From: Oceanococcus sp964629015
GTDB taxonomy: Bacteria > Pseudomonadota > Gammaproteobacteria > Nevskiales > Oceanococcaceae
Length of the DNA: 64,000 nt
Assembly: GCA_964629015.1 (NCBI GenBank)
Contig: CAZVMN010000012.1
Coordinates: forward strand, 1 to 64,000
Reading direction: 5' to 3'
Below, piece after piece: positions 1-11,500 of the stretch. The notes below the pieces were generated by a model. That model was not told the DNA's origin. It did not search any database and saw only the letters and a program-made list of their open reading frames with translations. Position 1 is the stretch's first letter, and each line of letters begins with the position of its first letter. A program made the translations under genes and the position numbers.

Positions 1-3000
1 AAAACCCGGTCAACCCATTGGAAGGCTTGGTGGGTGATGATGCCGAACTGGCTTTGCGACTGGCCATCGTGCTGCAGGCCAGCTGCAACAGCGGTGCGGC
101 GACGTGCTCGGAGCGGGCACGCGACTGGCCGGTTGAGCTGACCCTGTATGTGGTCGATAGCCAGGACAGCGTCCAAGCACAGGCGGCGATGGGCACCTAC
201 GCCTATTTTGGCGCGGACGTGCTGCACGCCGATGATTCCTTGAGTGATGCACCACAAATTCTGGTCAGTCTGGCGGATCAGCCTCTGCAAAATCTGTTGG
301 ATTTGGCCCGCGCCAATACCGGCTACCGTTTGCGTTTGCAGGTCGAAGGTCAATTCCTCGACGCGCCGATTCTGGCCCAGTTGCCTTTGTTGGTGCCGCT
401 GGAGGATGAGGTGCAGTTCGGCGATCTGCGTTTGCCTTTGCTGCCCGGAAACATTGTCCTGAACGATGCGCCGGGCGCGCGGTGCCCCAGCGGTGATGTG
501 CTGCTTGATGGCCGCTATCTGACTTACCAGCCGGGTTTCGACGATGCCGCGCTGCGCGCCTTGGGTAGCAATCCGCAAGCCGCGGATGCGCCCTATGTAT
601 TGGAAGGGGAAATCTGTGTTTCGCTGACCCCAAATGGCGGGCGCTCCGCGATTACTGCAACAGACGCCGACATCGACTTGGCGGAATCACTCTGGCCATT
701 GCCCGAGGGACACGGCACTGAGTTGCCACAACTGCCGGGTGTGCTGTTACCGGTGCTGTATGTGGGGAATGCGAGCACGCCGCTGACGCTGATGACCGAG
801 TGGCTGCCATTTGGTTTCCGCATCGATGGTGGGCAACTGACGGAAAACGGCGCTCAGCTCAGCGTCAATGGTCTGCGCTTTTTGCAGCATCGCGCGATGT
901 CGAGTCAGGACCCGCGCCATGACCTGAGTCTTCTGGCCAGCAACGATGTGTTCTATCGGGGCAGTATCAGCACCAGCCTCAAGCTTACGCCGCAAGGTTT
1001 GGATGGCACTCTGGCTTTCCCGGCGGGCTCTGGGCGCATCAGCGTGCCCACAGGGCAAGTCAGCTGGGATGGGTTTAGCGTCGATCTGCGCGAAACCCGG
1101 TTTTACGAGTGGGATAGCCCGATCCTGACGTACCGCTTCGATCAAAGCGCCGATTGTCGCGACGCTGGCTGTTTGGCGGGCAGTGCTTTGCCCTACGAGG
1201 TTCGTGGTCAGCCGATCCGCGATGAAAACGGTTTCGCGGTCGGTGATGTTGTTGTGCAGACGGCCCAGCAACCGGCTTTCGGGCGCAAAGGTGTAGGGCG
1301 TTACGCGTTTGCACGGCCGGATGATTTGATGGCCGGTGACAGCGCCAAGCTGGCATTGGCGGGTTATCGGTTCGATGCGCAGTATGATGTCGTGAGCACG
1401 CTCAGTGCGCATTTGAACTTTGGCGGCAACGGCGTGGAGATTCATCCGGTCGGCAGCGAGGCCTATCGCCTCGGCAACTATGCGCCCATCGGTTTGAGCG
1501 TGGGGCCGCAGATTTACTCAGACGCGACGGGCGTACCGCAGCTTGGTAGCGGACGAAGTCTGGCTGGCAAGCCTTTGCGTGTGGATTCCGGTGGGGATGT
1601 CAGCAATCTGAGCGCCAGTGTGGCGACCAAGTACGTGTTGCGCCCTGGTGGGTTCACCGGCGTTTTCAACGCCAATCTGGGCGGTGCAGGGCAAACCATG
1701 CGCTTGTCCGGCTATGACATGGATATGTCGCGCTTTGCCATTCGCGCGGTCGACAATCAGGTTGACGACATCACCTGGCTGGACGGTGGTTTTGATCTGG
1801 CGGGTGATGCCCAGATCTCGGACATACTGTTTGCCGGGTTGCAGATTGACTGTGCGGCCAATCTTGGCCAAGGGCGTCTGGTCTTTGAGCTGTGCGATCA
1901 AAGCGACGATAACGGCAACGGCGTGGTTGACGAGAACTGTCCGACAGCCCTGGGCAGTTGGCAGATGCCCAGCGTCATCGGCAGTCTGAAATTTACCGAT
2001 GCCAGCGGCGCGTCGGCGGCTCAGTGTGGCGACGATGCCTTGTTCGCCACGCTCAGTCAGAGTGTGCATCCGCTGGCTCTGGACCGTCCCATCGCTATGC
2101 AGATCGGATGGTCACCGGAGGGCTATGTGCGCTTTCAGCAAAGCCGTGGCCTGGGTGAATTTGAACTGGATGCCACGCAAGACAAGGCCGGCTTTGCCAC
2201 GCAGGTTTCCAAAGCGCGACTGAACTGCGTGGATGGCAACGCCAACGACAGCCTGCTGACCTGCACCGATTACTCAGCGGGGCAGGAGGCTGCGTTCGCC
2301 TGGATGGACGGCGAGTCTTTGGTGGGGCTGCCGTTCTGGAATGCCGTCGAGACGGACTACCGCTTGTTCAACACTTTGAATTTCGGTCTCACGCCGGACG
2401 GCTATGTGGCCGCACCATCCGCGTTGCTGCCGCGCGGTGAGTTGGATGATCAGAATCTGGCACGCAACAACCAGGCGCTGATGGCTGGGCTGGCTGACAA
2501 CAGTGCGCTGCAGTTCGACGTGAGTTACAGCTGGGGCAATACCGGTTTTGGGTTCCGCTTGCCCGCGTATTTCGCGCCGATGGGGCTGGACGGTCGGGAG
2601 TTGTCGAGCTTTATTGGGGTGCGCAAGTCGATCGATTTGCTGGTGCTTGAAGCGGGTGCCGGTATCAACTTCATTGAATCGGATCGGACCAAATTCAGTT
2701 TCGGCGCCAGCGCGGATATCCAGGCCCTTCAGGAGCTGCAGATTCAGATGGATCTGGGCAACCCGGACTCACTGGCCAAAGTGGATGCGTTGCTGATCAA
2801 GTCGCGGGTGGTCAAAGGGCCGGTGTTGGAGCCGCTGTTCAGCGACATCCAAGACAAGCTCAATGTGGTCAACCGCTTCGCCGGTCGCGGGCTGGACACG
2901 CTGATTGAGGAAGGTCTGACGCGGTCCTTGGAAGAAGGTGGTGAGGCTATCGGCGCGCTGTCGCCGTATCGCGAAGATCCGCTGGTCACCTTGTCCAAGG

Positions 3001-5315
3001 GTTTGGCCGAGCTCCACAGTGCGCCGGATCAGGTCATCGGTCTGTTGCGCAGTGAGATTCTCCAGCCGACCTTTGCGTTGTTGGATCAGGCCGAGCAGAG
3101 CGTGCGCGAGCCGGGCTTGCGGTTGCTCAGCGAAGTTGAAAACTGGCAGTTGGACCCGTCGCCGCTGCCCCAGGTGCCGACCGAGGTCCGCACCGCGCTG
3201 ACGCAACTGTCGGCGGCCAGTGGGCAATTGCACAGTGGCTTGGATCAGGTTGCCGGTCGGATTGGCGATGAGGTGTCACGCGCCAAGTCAGTTGTCGCCC
3301 AGGGGCAGGACGCGGTGGCCAAGATCGACTATAGCCTGGCGGAAATTGATAGCTTGCTGCGACAGGCCAGTCAGGTGATCAGCACGGTTTGCGGCGGTAG
3401 CCTCACGGGTGAGGCGAGCGGTTATGTGGCCCAGTTGTTTGCCTCGCTGGATGTGATGCGCACCGTTCTCAATCTGGCCAAGGGCAGCGATCTTCTGGTG
3501 CCGATCATCCAGTTGGCCGCACAGGATGAGACGCTGGCTCAAGCTCTACAGGATGGACAGCAGGCGGTCTCGCGCAATGCGCAGGATTTGCTCGAACGTT
3601 TGGGCGAAGTCGAGGAGCGCCTCAAGACCTCGGTGTGCTCCAGCCAAGTGGCGGACATGATGACCGAAGCCGACGACCTGCTGAGTCAGATCGACACCGA
3701 GGTCCAGCGCGTCAGCGCTGTGTTGAACACAGCCAGCAGCCAGCTTGATCAGCTCAGTGCTTTGACGACCACGGTGCGTGATCAGGTTGTGGCGCCGCTT
3801 AATACCTTCAATCAAACTCTGGCGCGGGCTGAAGACATGCTGGATCAAATTGATCAGCAAGTTGCCAACCCGCCCGACGCGGCCGATGTCAAAGCGTTGC
3901 TGGATGATTACATCACCGGATCGGCCTTGTTTGCCAGCGGCTTGGGTGTTGTCCACCCGATGGTCAACACGGTCATCGCCGATCCGCGTGATCCCAGCCA
4001 GGTCGACATTCTCGACTTCCTCAGTGCGCAGATCACGCAGCGTGTGGAAAGCGAGTTCGATCAGGTTGAGCGCACCATTCGCACCCAGCTGGCCGGCGTG
4101 CTGCCTGGCGCCAGTTACAGTCCGGAGGAGCTGCGTCGCATGCTGGTGATGGCGCTGATGGACGCCCCGCCGGTGCGCAATCTGCGCACCGAGGCGGACA
4201 AGCAAATGGCAGAGCTGCGCTACAAGCTCAACTCGCTGGTGCTCGACGTGACCGACCAGGTGAACATGGCGGTGAAAGGTGCCGTGGCCAAAGTCGAGGG
4301 CGAGATCAACGATCTGCTGGCGGATGCCACCGCACCGCTCAAAGCCATTCCCTTGCAGTCGGCCAGCATGGATGGCTTTGCGGTGATTGCGGGTGACGAG
4401 CTGGAGCGCGCGCATCTGGGCGCCCAGTGGACCATGGGTGCCGATGCTGAAGGCCAGGACCCCAAGACCTTTGGTGCGGCGCTCGATGCGGTGAGCTGGT
4501 CAGCCAGCAACAAGACCGGTGGATGCAGCATTCCGGAAGGCCAGAGTCGTCTGGATGTGACTTTGTCTGCATTCAATTTGCCGGCTCGTTTTGGCAGTTC
4601 CGACATCACCATGAAGAAGATCTACATGGGCTTTACGCTGGATCAAAGCGGCAACAGCGGAATCGTGCCCAAAGGCGTGTTCGGCGGGCTGCAAACCCAG
4701 GGCGAGATCGCCTTCACCGAATTCAAGATTTTTGATCCGGCATTCGCCGCTGGCGTCGGTGATCGCGAAACCTATGTGGGCGCGGCGGCAGGTGCGGTGT
4801 TCAGCGCCATTGCGGTCGAGGCAGCATTCCTGGCCGGGCGCACCTGCAACCAGGACATTCTGCTGGAGCTGGATCCGAATGTAGCGCAGTTCATACCGAT
4901 CCCCGACAGCGGTTTCTTCGGTGCTTACATTCGCGGCTCCGCCAGTATTCCGGTGTGGACCAACGGTTGCCCGCTGACCATCGGTGTGGCGGCGGACGCC
5001 GGCGCATGGGTGCTGGCTGGCCCACCATTGACGGTGGGCGGGTTGGTCGGCGGTGGCGCCTACGGCAAGGTCGGCTGCGTCGGCGCCATTCGCGGCCAGA
5101 TTCGAGCCTTGGGAACAGTCAACACCGACGGCGATTTCGTGTTTGCCGGTGAAGGCTTTGGCGCGGCTGGTCTAGGTCTGTGTGAACCGGCCGGCTGGAC
5201 CTCGGTGGAGCGCAGTCGCGCTGACAGCTTCTGCGGCACCGCCGATGCGCGCATAGCCGCCAGTTTCGATGGCAGCTGGAAGCTGCTCGACATGTCCATC
5301 AGCGCTTTGCACTAA
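1..5315 (+). CDS. Giant exported protein with helical stalk, first visible gene of a four-gene operon (5' end outside window)
   Basis: The frame is open from the window edge, so the true start lies upstream; the TTG at 18 is only an internal codon. I do not recognise the family. Roughly nt 3-2700 encodes beta-rich sequence with few long helices, including a Cys-flanked Asp/Asn motif (CDQSDDNGNGVVDENC, about nt 1888-1940) that resembles MopE-type metal-binding repeats. Nt 2715-4350 encodes about 540 residues of Gln/Leu/Asp-rich amphipathic helix, likely coiled coil, with many QLDQL/DQID-type heptads. Nt 4365-5315 is a Gly-rich compact C-terminal module with six spaced Cys (GGCS, RTCN, NGCP, VGCV, GLCE, SFCG), suggesting disulfides and hence an exported location. 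No transmembrane helix follows the stalk. The stop at 5313-5315 is 12 bases before the start of the next gene. A role as a structural or surface scaffold is inference. Confidence 0.85.
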   Translation, partial: NPVNPLEGLVGDDAELALRLAIVLQASCNSGAATCSERARDWPVELTLYVVDSQDSVQAQAAMGTYAYFGADVLHADDSLSDAPQILVSLADQPLQNLLDLARANTGYRLRLQVEGQFLDAPILAQLPLLVPLEDEVQFGDLRLPLLPGNIVLNDAPGARCPSGDVLLDGRYLTYQPGFDDAALRALGSNPQAADAPYVLEGEICVSLTPNGGRSAITATDADIDLAESLWPLPEGHGTELPQLPGVLLPVLYVGNASTPLTLMTEWLPFGFRIDGGQLTENGAQLSVNGLRFLQHRAMSSQDPRHDLSLLASNDVFYRGSISTSLKLTPQGLDGTLAFPAGSGRISVPTGQVSWDGFSVDLRETRFYEWDSPILTYRFDQSADCRDAGCLAGSALPYEVRGQPIRDENGFAVGDVVVQTAQQPAFGRKGVGRYAFARPDDLMAGDSAKLALAGYRFDAQYDVVSTLSAHLNFGGNGVEIHPVGSEAYRLGNYAPIGLSVGPQIYSDATGVPQLGSGRSLAGKPLRVDSGGDVSNLSASVATKYVLRPGGFTGVFNANLGGAGQTMRLSGYDMDMSRFAIRAVDNQVDDITWLDGGFDLAGDAQISDILFAGLQIDCAANLGQGRLVFELCDQSDDNGNGVVDENCPTALGSWQMPSVIGSLKFTDASGASAAQCGDDALFATLSQSVHPLALDRPIAMQIGWSPEGYVRFQQSRGLGEFELDATQDKAGFATQVSKARLNCVDGNANDSLLTCTDYSAGQEAAFAWMDGESLVGLPFWNAVETDYRLFNTLNFGLTPDGYVAAPSALLPRGELDDQNLARNNQALMAGLADNSALQFDVSYSWGNTGFGFRLPAYFAPMGLDGRELSSFIGVRKSIDLLVLEAGAGINFIESDRTKFSFGASADIQALQELQIQMDLGNPDSLAKVDALLIKSRVVKGPVLEPLFSDIQDKLNVVNRFAGRGLDTLIEEGLTRSLEEGGEAIGALSPYREDPLVTLSKGLAELHSAPDQVIGLLRSEILQPTFALLDQAEQSVREPGLRLLSEVENWQLDPSPLPQVPTEVRTALTQLSAASGQLHSGLDQVAGRIGDEVSRAKSVVAQGQDAVAKIDYSLAEIDSLLRQASQVISTVCGGSLTGEASGYVAQLFASLDVMRTVLNLAKGSDLLVPIIQLAAQDETLAQALQDGQQAVSRNAQDLLERLGEVEERLKTSVCSSQVADMMTEADDLLSQIDTEVQRVSAVLNTASSQLDQLSALTTTVRDQVVAPLNTFNQTLARAEDMLDQIDQQVANPPDAADVKALLDDYITGSALFASGLGVVHPMVNTVIADPRDPSQVDILDFLSAQITQRVESEFDQVERTIRTQLAGVLPGASYSPEELRRMLVMALMDAPPVRNLRTEADKQMAELRYKLNSLVLDVTDQVNMAVKGAVAKVEGEINDLLADATAPLKAIPLQSASMDGFAVIAGDELERAHLGAQWTMGADAEGQDPKTFGAALDAVSWSASNKTGGCSIPEGQSRLDVTLSAFNLPARFGSSDITMKKIYMGFTLDQSGNSGIVPKGVFGGLQTQGEIAFTEFKIFDPAFAAGVGDRETYVGAAAGAVFSAIAVEAAFLAGRTCNQDILLELDPNVAQFIPIPDSGFFGAYIRGSASIPVWTNGCPLTIGVAADAGAWVLAGPPLTVGGLVGGGAYGKVGCVGAIRGQIRALGTVNTDGDFVFAGEGFGAAGLGLCEPAGWTSVERSRADSFCGTADARIAASFDGSWKLLDMSISALH

Positions 5316-5327
5316 GGGATGTGCGCC

Positions 5328-8300
5328 ATGATTATTCGTAATGTCTCCGTCACCCTGCGTGCCCTGTGTTTTGCGGTGATGGGCTTGCCTTTGATGGCGT
5401 CAGCTCAGCAAGCGCTTTACTTTGTGGGCAAAGCCGCGCCGCTGGGCTCGATGTCCAGCGAGGGCCAACAGCAGCGCGTGGTGTATCTGCGCTGGGATGT
5501 GCTGGAAGGCGAATTGCCGGACGACTTGTCGGAGTTCGTGATTCTGCGTGACGGTGAGGAGTTGGCCCGACTGCCCGCGCATGCGGTCATGTCTTCCAGT
5601 CAGATCAAAGCGCTGTATGCCGGTGTTGCCCAGCAGCGCCGCTATCTGGAATCGCTGACGCAGCTCAAACGTCTGGCCTTGAACGATCCCGATGTGGCGA
5701 TGTTCGAGTCCAGCCAATTCTTTGAAGCCCTGCATCAGCGCTTGGTGTCTTCGCGCGCGTCGGATCGCCTGTTCCAGGCGCTGGCGTCGCGCATGGATAT
5801 CAACATCGCACGGGCGCGCAACCGCGCGTTTATCGATACCACCGCGACGGCGGATCATGTCTACGAGCTGCTTGCTCAGCACAGTGGTGGCGAAACCGTG
5901 CGGGCCGGGCAGGTCACCGTCAATCTGGCCGAATCCACGCGCAATCTCGCGGTGGATGACTTTGGCCAGGTGGCCCAGGGTGTTTGTGATGAGCTGGAAA
6001 CGGGCAAAGACCACTACACCGTGGCGCTCACTTGGAAAACGCCAGGAGGAGATAACCAGGCCGACCGCTTGGCCAATCAAATCAGCGTGTCCGGCTATGA
6101 CCTGTACCGCAGCAACGCCAATGTCACTCAGCTGACTGCTCGCGATTTGGCCAGCGAAGCCCGCGGGTTGAGTCACAACAGTGTGGGGCGATTGGATTTT
6201 CCAGACCTGCAGCAAGTCAATGACACGCCAATCACCAGTGAGGGCGCGCAAGACGGCGAACCGGTGTTTCTGGAAACCCACGACCAACTCCTCGCTGCCG
6301 GTTTGCGGCCGGGTGATACGCGCGCCTACTACCTGGTAGCGCGCGACTTTACCGGTCAGTACGGCGCTACGCGGGCCGCGCTGGTGACCGTGCCGGATAT
6401 GAGCCGCCCACCAGCACCCTGGGATGTGCGGACCTATGCCGATGCGGGGCTCGATGATCCTGAGATGGAGCTGTGGTGGGAGCACATCACCCCGCAGGGC
6501 TACATTGATGAATTCCTCTCGGGGCGGGCCATTTGCAACCGTGAAGAGATCGAACAGAGCGGGCGCGTGGAATCGGTCGGTCTGAAGGAAAACTGCGACA
6601 CCGGTGTGCGCCGCGCGGTGCGCGCCAATGTCAGCGCATACAAGGTCTATCGCTTCGAAACCTTCGCCCAGGCGAGTGCGTTTCAGGATGCAGATGGTGA
6701 TGGCGTGAGCGACCGTGTTGAGCGCGCAGCCATTGCTGCGAACCAGCTGGCAAGCGGAGCGCAGTGCAACGCCAATCAGGTGCCAGCGTCCGCGGCCTCA
6801 GCGCTGGCCAGCGACGTCAAGATCACCTGGGATAACTTGCAGACCGGCGATCCGGTGGTGCGTTTTCGTGACGAGATTCCGGCGGATGAACCCGGCACGG
6901 TGTTTTGGTATCGCATCGCCAGCATGACCGCGGATGGCCGTTTGAGTCAGCTGTCCGCGCCGGTGCGAGCGATCTTCCCCGATCGCAGCACGCCGGATGT
7001 GCCCGTGCACGCTTCGTCCACCAGCAACGGCGATGACAACTGCGAGTGCGATATCGCGGTGATCAACGAAGACAAGCCGTGGGCCTTTGAAGACCGCATC
7101 GGTCGTACCGATCTCATTGATGTTCAGTGCGGTGGGGCCGGTTTTGGCACTACGGTTCAGCGTGACATGAACGACGAGAAAAGCGCCGTTTGTCTCAGCG
7201 ATGTGGTGCGTGAGCAGTGCGGCGGACCGGGAATGATTGACCTGCGTTACCAACTGCAACCACCGGGCAAGGGTGAGCCGGCCCAGACCTGTACCGTCAG
7301 CCTCCCGGATGAGATTGGCTTCTGCACCAAGGGTGAGGTGGCGCTGGTCAAGCGTAACTGTGATGGCGTCCCCGTTGAGCCCGGCGCACGCAGCGAAGGC
7401 CCGATTCGTCATCGACTCAATTTCCCAGCCGGTTCCTGTGGCACCTTGGAAGCACGTTTGGGTGGTCAGCGCTTCAAATTGGCCAGTTCCTGTGGAAGTG
7501 CGTCGCCGGGGGAATTGGAGTACGAGCAGATCGCCGGCACCTTGTGTTTGTCGGCCTACAGTCAGGACGAGAACAACAACCAATCGCCCTCGTTGCAAAT
7601 GGGTTGCTTCCATGTGGCTGGTGCGGAGTCGTTGACCCCGCCCGGGGAGCCGCAGCCGGTGTCGCTGGAGTTTTTGAGTGACAAGGCCACGGTGAAATGG
7701 CGTTTGCCGGCAGAGCCCATCGCCGTAACCATGATTAAATTGAGCCGCGCGGGCGCCCAGCCTGAGGTGCTGAACCAGGGTGTGGCGCAACCAGGCACCG
7801 ACCCGGAGGCCGTGCTGCGTCACGATCTGGTGGTGCCGGACAGTCTGTTTGCCGGGGAAGAATGGTGCGTGCGTTTGCGCGCGATTGGCCCCACGGTTCA
7901 GGGCGAAGCCGCGGTTCAGTCGGATTGGACGGCGCCGCTTTGCACGTACCGCGATACCACGGCCGGCCCGCCGCAATATCTGCCCTGGCCCGATGTGCCG
8001 CAGGCCCCCCAAGGGGATGCGCTCAGCGTTTTGAGCGGTTTGGACATCGGAGCGCTGAATCTGGAGGACCAGGTGATTCTGGCGCTGCCTTTGGCCGAGA
8101 TCGACGCGCTGGCCAATGAATGCACGGACTATCGGACTGATGCCGAAGGTGGCGGGAAAACCCCACCCGGCTTGCGCGAACCGGTGTGCACCCAATACGG
8201 ACTGCTGCGTGCCGACAATGCGCTCAGCGACGTTTTGAGCTTCGTGGTCTATCGCCAAGCACGCAATGACGCCGGTGAGATCAGCGATTGGCAGCAGGTC

Positions 8301-8564
8301 TCACCCACCATCGATCGATTGCACTGGGATAGCCAGCCGACCAACCCCACAACCTGGAAGCTGGCCGATCCGTACATCGGCTTGGTGCCGTTGGACCCGG
8401 CGTCGGACCAGTGGCAGTTCGTGTACGTCGATCGCTATCCGCGCATGGCAGGACGCGATTACCGCTACCAGATCGTTTACTTCACCTCGGACCAGCGTGT
8501 CCGCCAATGGCGCGGGAGTCCTTGGTTTGTTCAGGCCAACTCCAACACCGGGGGTGACCAATGA
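5328..8564 (+). CDS. Large secreted protein with FN3-like modules and a calcium-type repeat
   Basis: 1078 residues, family not recognised. I start at ATG 5328 rather than ATG 5319 because AGGGA (5315-5319) lies 8 bases upstream and the product then begins with a clean signal peptide (MIIRN..., cleavage near ASA|QQ after residue 26). FN3-like strands occur around residue 365 (PPAPWDVRTYAD) and near 770 (PPGEPQPVSLEFLSDKATV). A thrombospondin-3/EF-hand-like loop DADGDGVSDRVE sits near residue 455. Cys pairs between about 560 and 720 (for example DDNCECD) suggest disulfides in the periplasm or outside the cell. Its stop overlaps the start of the next gene by ATGA, so synthesis is probably coupled. 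The modules fit a binding or assembly role; no catalytic motif was seen. Confidence 0.85.
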   Translation: MIIRNVSVTLRALCFAVMGLPLMASAQQALYFVGKAAPLGSMSSEGQQQRVVYLRWDVLEGELPDDLSEFVILRDGEELARLPAHAVMSSSQIKALYAGVAQQRRYLESLTQLKRLALNDPDVAMFESSQFFEALHQRLVSSRASDRLFQALASRMDINIARARNRAFIDTTATADHVYELLAQHSGGETVRAGQVTVNLAESTRNLAVDDFGQVAQGVCDELETGKDHYTVALTWKTPGGDNQADRLANQISVSGYDLYRSNANVTQLTARDLASEARGLSHNSVGRLDFPDLQQVNDTPITSEGAQDGEPVFLETHDQLLAAGLRPGDTRAYYLVARDFTGQYGATRAALVTVPDMSRPPAPWDVRTYADAGLDDPEMELWWEHITPQGYIDEFLSGRAICNREEIEQSGRVESVGLKENCDTGVRRAVRANVSAYKVYRFETFAQASAFQDADGDGVSDRVERAAIAANQLASGAQCNANQVPASAASALASDVKITWDNLQTGDPVVRFRDEIPADEPGTVFWYRIASMTADGRLSQLSAPVRAIFPDRSTPDVPVHASSTSNGDDNCECDIAVINEDKPWAFEDRIGRTDLIDVQCGGAGFGTTVQRDMNDEKSAVCLSDVVREQCGGPGMIDLRYQLQPPGKGEPAQTCTVSLPDEIGFCTKGEVALVKRNCDGVPVEPGARSEGPIRHRLNFPAGSCGTLEARLGGQRFKLASSCGSASPGELEYEQIAGTLCLSAYSQDENNNQSPSLQMGCFHVAGAESLTPPGEPQPVSLEFLSDKATVKWRLPAEPIAVTMIKLSRAGAQPEVLNQGVAQPGTDPEAVLRHDLVVPDSLFAGEEWCVRLRAIGPTVQGEAAVQSDWTAPLCTYRDTTAGPPQYLPWPDVPQAPQGDALSVLSGLDIGALNLEDQVILALPLAEIDALANECTDYRTDAEGGGKTPPGLREPVCTQYGLLRADNALSDVLSFVVYRQARNDAGEISDWQQVSPTIDRLHWDSQPTNPTTWKLADPYIGLVPLDPASDQWQFVYVDRYPRMAGRDYRYQIVYFTSDQRVRQWRGSPWFVQANSNTGGDQ

Positions 8565-11500
8565 AGCCGCAAAAATGGGCCGTTGGCGTCCTTGGTGTTG
8601 CCGTGCTCAGCGTCAGCACCGCCCAGTCGCCGTTGTTCGAAGGGGGCAATCCGGAAGCCTGGGTTTTTGATGTCGAGAACCCTGGTTTGCAGTCCATCGA
8701 CACCGGTCAATGGCTGGAAACCTTTGAGGCCAGTGGCATCAGTCTGATCGGAAAGCAGCAGGCGCTGATCAACAATCTGGCAGACAGCCGGCCACCGATG
8801 CAGCCGCAGCAGCCGGCGGTGTCCCTGGCGGGTTTGAGTCAGGCCAGCAACAGTCAGCAGAACCCGCAGAACAATCAGGTGCTGCGAGTGTGGCCGGATA
8901 GCGGGGTTTACGATCGCACGATTCGCCTCGAAGTCGGCGTTGTGGGCGATTTGCTGGCCAGCCAAACCTCACTCACATTGAACGTGCAGCTGGACGCACA
9001 ACCTTTTCGCAGCGTGGTCTTGTGTGGCACCCAGAGTCCGCCGGGATGCGTGCCTGCGCAGGCCGTGCGTGACGGTTACCGTGGCTTGATCGATCATGTG
9101 ATTGAGCCCGGCGCCCACACGCTCTCAGTGGAATTGCGTAACGCAGCCAATCAGCAGCTGGCCGCAGCGAGCAAGCTGTATCAGTTGGATGTGGCCGATG
9201 CCAAGGGGCGGCTGCGAGACAGCGACGGCGATGGCATTCCGGATTTGATCGAACGCGAGTTGGGCTTGGATCCGCTCAGCGGTGATCGTGATGTTGATCG
9301 CGATGGCGACGGGTGGACGGACTTTGATGAGTGGCTGCGCGGTGCCGATGCCGATCAGCGCAATGATCCAAATTGGGTGCCGGTCGACACGGATGGTGAC
9401 GGTTGGTCGGATTGGGATGAAGACCTGCGCGGCACGCGTGCGGATGACCCGGACCCGCAACTCACGCCGCGCGCGGGTGAGAACACTCAGACCCTCCCGA
9501 ATTCAACGGAACTCGCTCCCAGTGAAAGTTATCTGCGTCGCGCCCAGCGCTTCCGCGAATTCCCCCTGGCGCGGCGCTTGTATGAAGTTGAGTACATCAG
9601 CGACGTGGCCGCCCTCACGCCGCGCCCGGGTTTCAATGGCGAGTGGCAAGCGGCCAGCGCGCAGACGCTGGGTGGCTACAAAGCTTGGCGACAAGCGGAT
9701 TTGGTCGATGAGGCGCTGCTCAGCGAATCCGCCTTGACGAGCGCTGATCTGGCCGCGTCCCGTTTGGCCTCGCAGGCCGCTCAGGATCTGGCGGCGGGGC
9801 GCTACCCGTCCGCGCGTATGCCCGCATCGGAAGGCTTGATGCTCGATGTGGCGCTGCGTCAGGCTGATGACACGCTGCTGATGCACAAACACTATCTGCC
9901 GGCCGTGGTGGATGCCGACTTGCCACGTTTTTTAGCCACTGATCCGCAGTGGGTGGATGGCGAAACCTTCCGTAAAGCCTATATCCGTTGGTTGGAGGAG
10001 AGTCTGGTTCAGACCTGGGATGGACCGCTGAATTGGCAGGGTACGCGCACCGCCTTGGCGCTGGAGTTGATCCTGTCCGATGAAGCCCGACTCAACGCCG
10101 CAGCGGCACCGGTGGTGTTTAACGACCGCGTCGATCCGGTGGCCCGTTTGTGGCTTGCCGATTTCCTCAAAACCCTGGATCGCGTCGGCCCTCAAGGTGG
10201 GCTCAATGCCTTGGTCGCTCGCCTCGACAGCGTGTTGTCGGGCGCTGGTATTTTGCGCGATGTCGCGGCATTTATTGATGAGCAACTCGCCGCTGATCAG
10301 ATGCCCGCTGGCGTGATCAGTGATGTGTACATGGCCGAGCGCTTCGTCAGCAGCTTCACGCTGGATGACCAAGATTGTTTTGTCTCGGCTGAATTCCTCG
10401 ACCTGATTCAGCAAAGTCCCTCGGCGTGGCAGCAGTTCAGCAGCCGTTGCCCGATCTACGCCACCGAAGTCGATGCACTGGTCGCGGCGGATGAGGACCG
10501 TGCGCGCCGCTACGCATTGCGTGGGCTGTTGCTGCTTGAACCGTCGGACTATGCCAATGATCAGAGTTTGTTGGACCCGGATGCGGACAGTGACAGCGAT
10601 GGGCGCCGCAACGATCAGGAAGTCCGCGCGGTTGTCTTGGGGCAAACCAGCCAGCCGGATCGCATGGACAGCGATGAGGATGGCAACCCGGATTCCAGCG
10701 ATTTGTGCCCGCGTGATCTGACCGACGCCTGTTTGGGACTACCGTCCGAACCGTTGCTGCTGTCCGACCTGGAACCGTTGGCCGAAGAGGGTGACGGCGC
10801 CGTTGCCGTGGTGGCCTTGCATCTGGATCGTGCGGTGAGTTTTGAAGTGACCGGGCATTTCAGTGCACAGTCCATCGAAGACGACAGCGCGACACCCGAC
10901 GTGGACTATCGCGTGGTCACCGGCAGTTTCAGTATTGCACCCGGGCAGCAGGTTGCCGTGGTCACCATTCCGGTGATTCTGGATGATCAAGAGGAGGGGA
11001 TCGAAACCTTCTCCCTGCTGTTGAGTGACATCGCCGGCGCACGCAGCACGATTGTTGATGACCGCGTCATCGTGAGCATCGCTGACCCGGATTTGGGAGG
11101 GCCGCCGGCTGATGCGCCGACGGCTGTTGCGACGGCTCCGCTGGCGGTATACGAAAACGCACAGGTTGCTCTGGATGGACAGGCCAGTCTCGACCCGCTT
11201 GCTCAGGGGCTGAGCTATCAGTGGACACAGTTGTCCGGCCCCACAATCAGCTTGAGCCAAGCCAATTCAGCGCTGGCGACCTTTGTCGCGCCGACAGTCA
11301 GTGGCGAGCAAACGGTGGTTGTGCAGTTGACCGTGACGGATGCTGAAAACCGCAGTGCCAGCGACAGCGCGAGCATTACGGTGCGACCGGTGGACGATCC
11401 TCCCGAAGTTTTGGGCACGGCACGGTTTACCGTGGACCGTACTGCGACACTGAGTGTTCAGACCGCCGAGCTGACAGCCTACGTCAACGATCCGGAGGGC

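Noticed and set aside
6798..8258. 486-codon minus-strand frame in the second operon gene
   Set aside because: No signal, domain or start context; the plus-strand product has signal peptide and modules.
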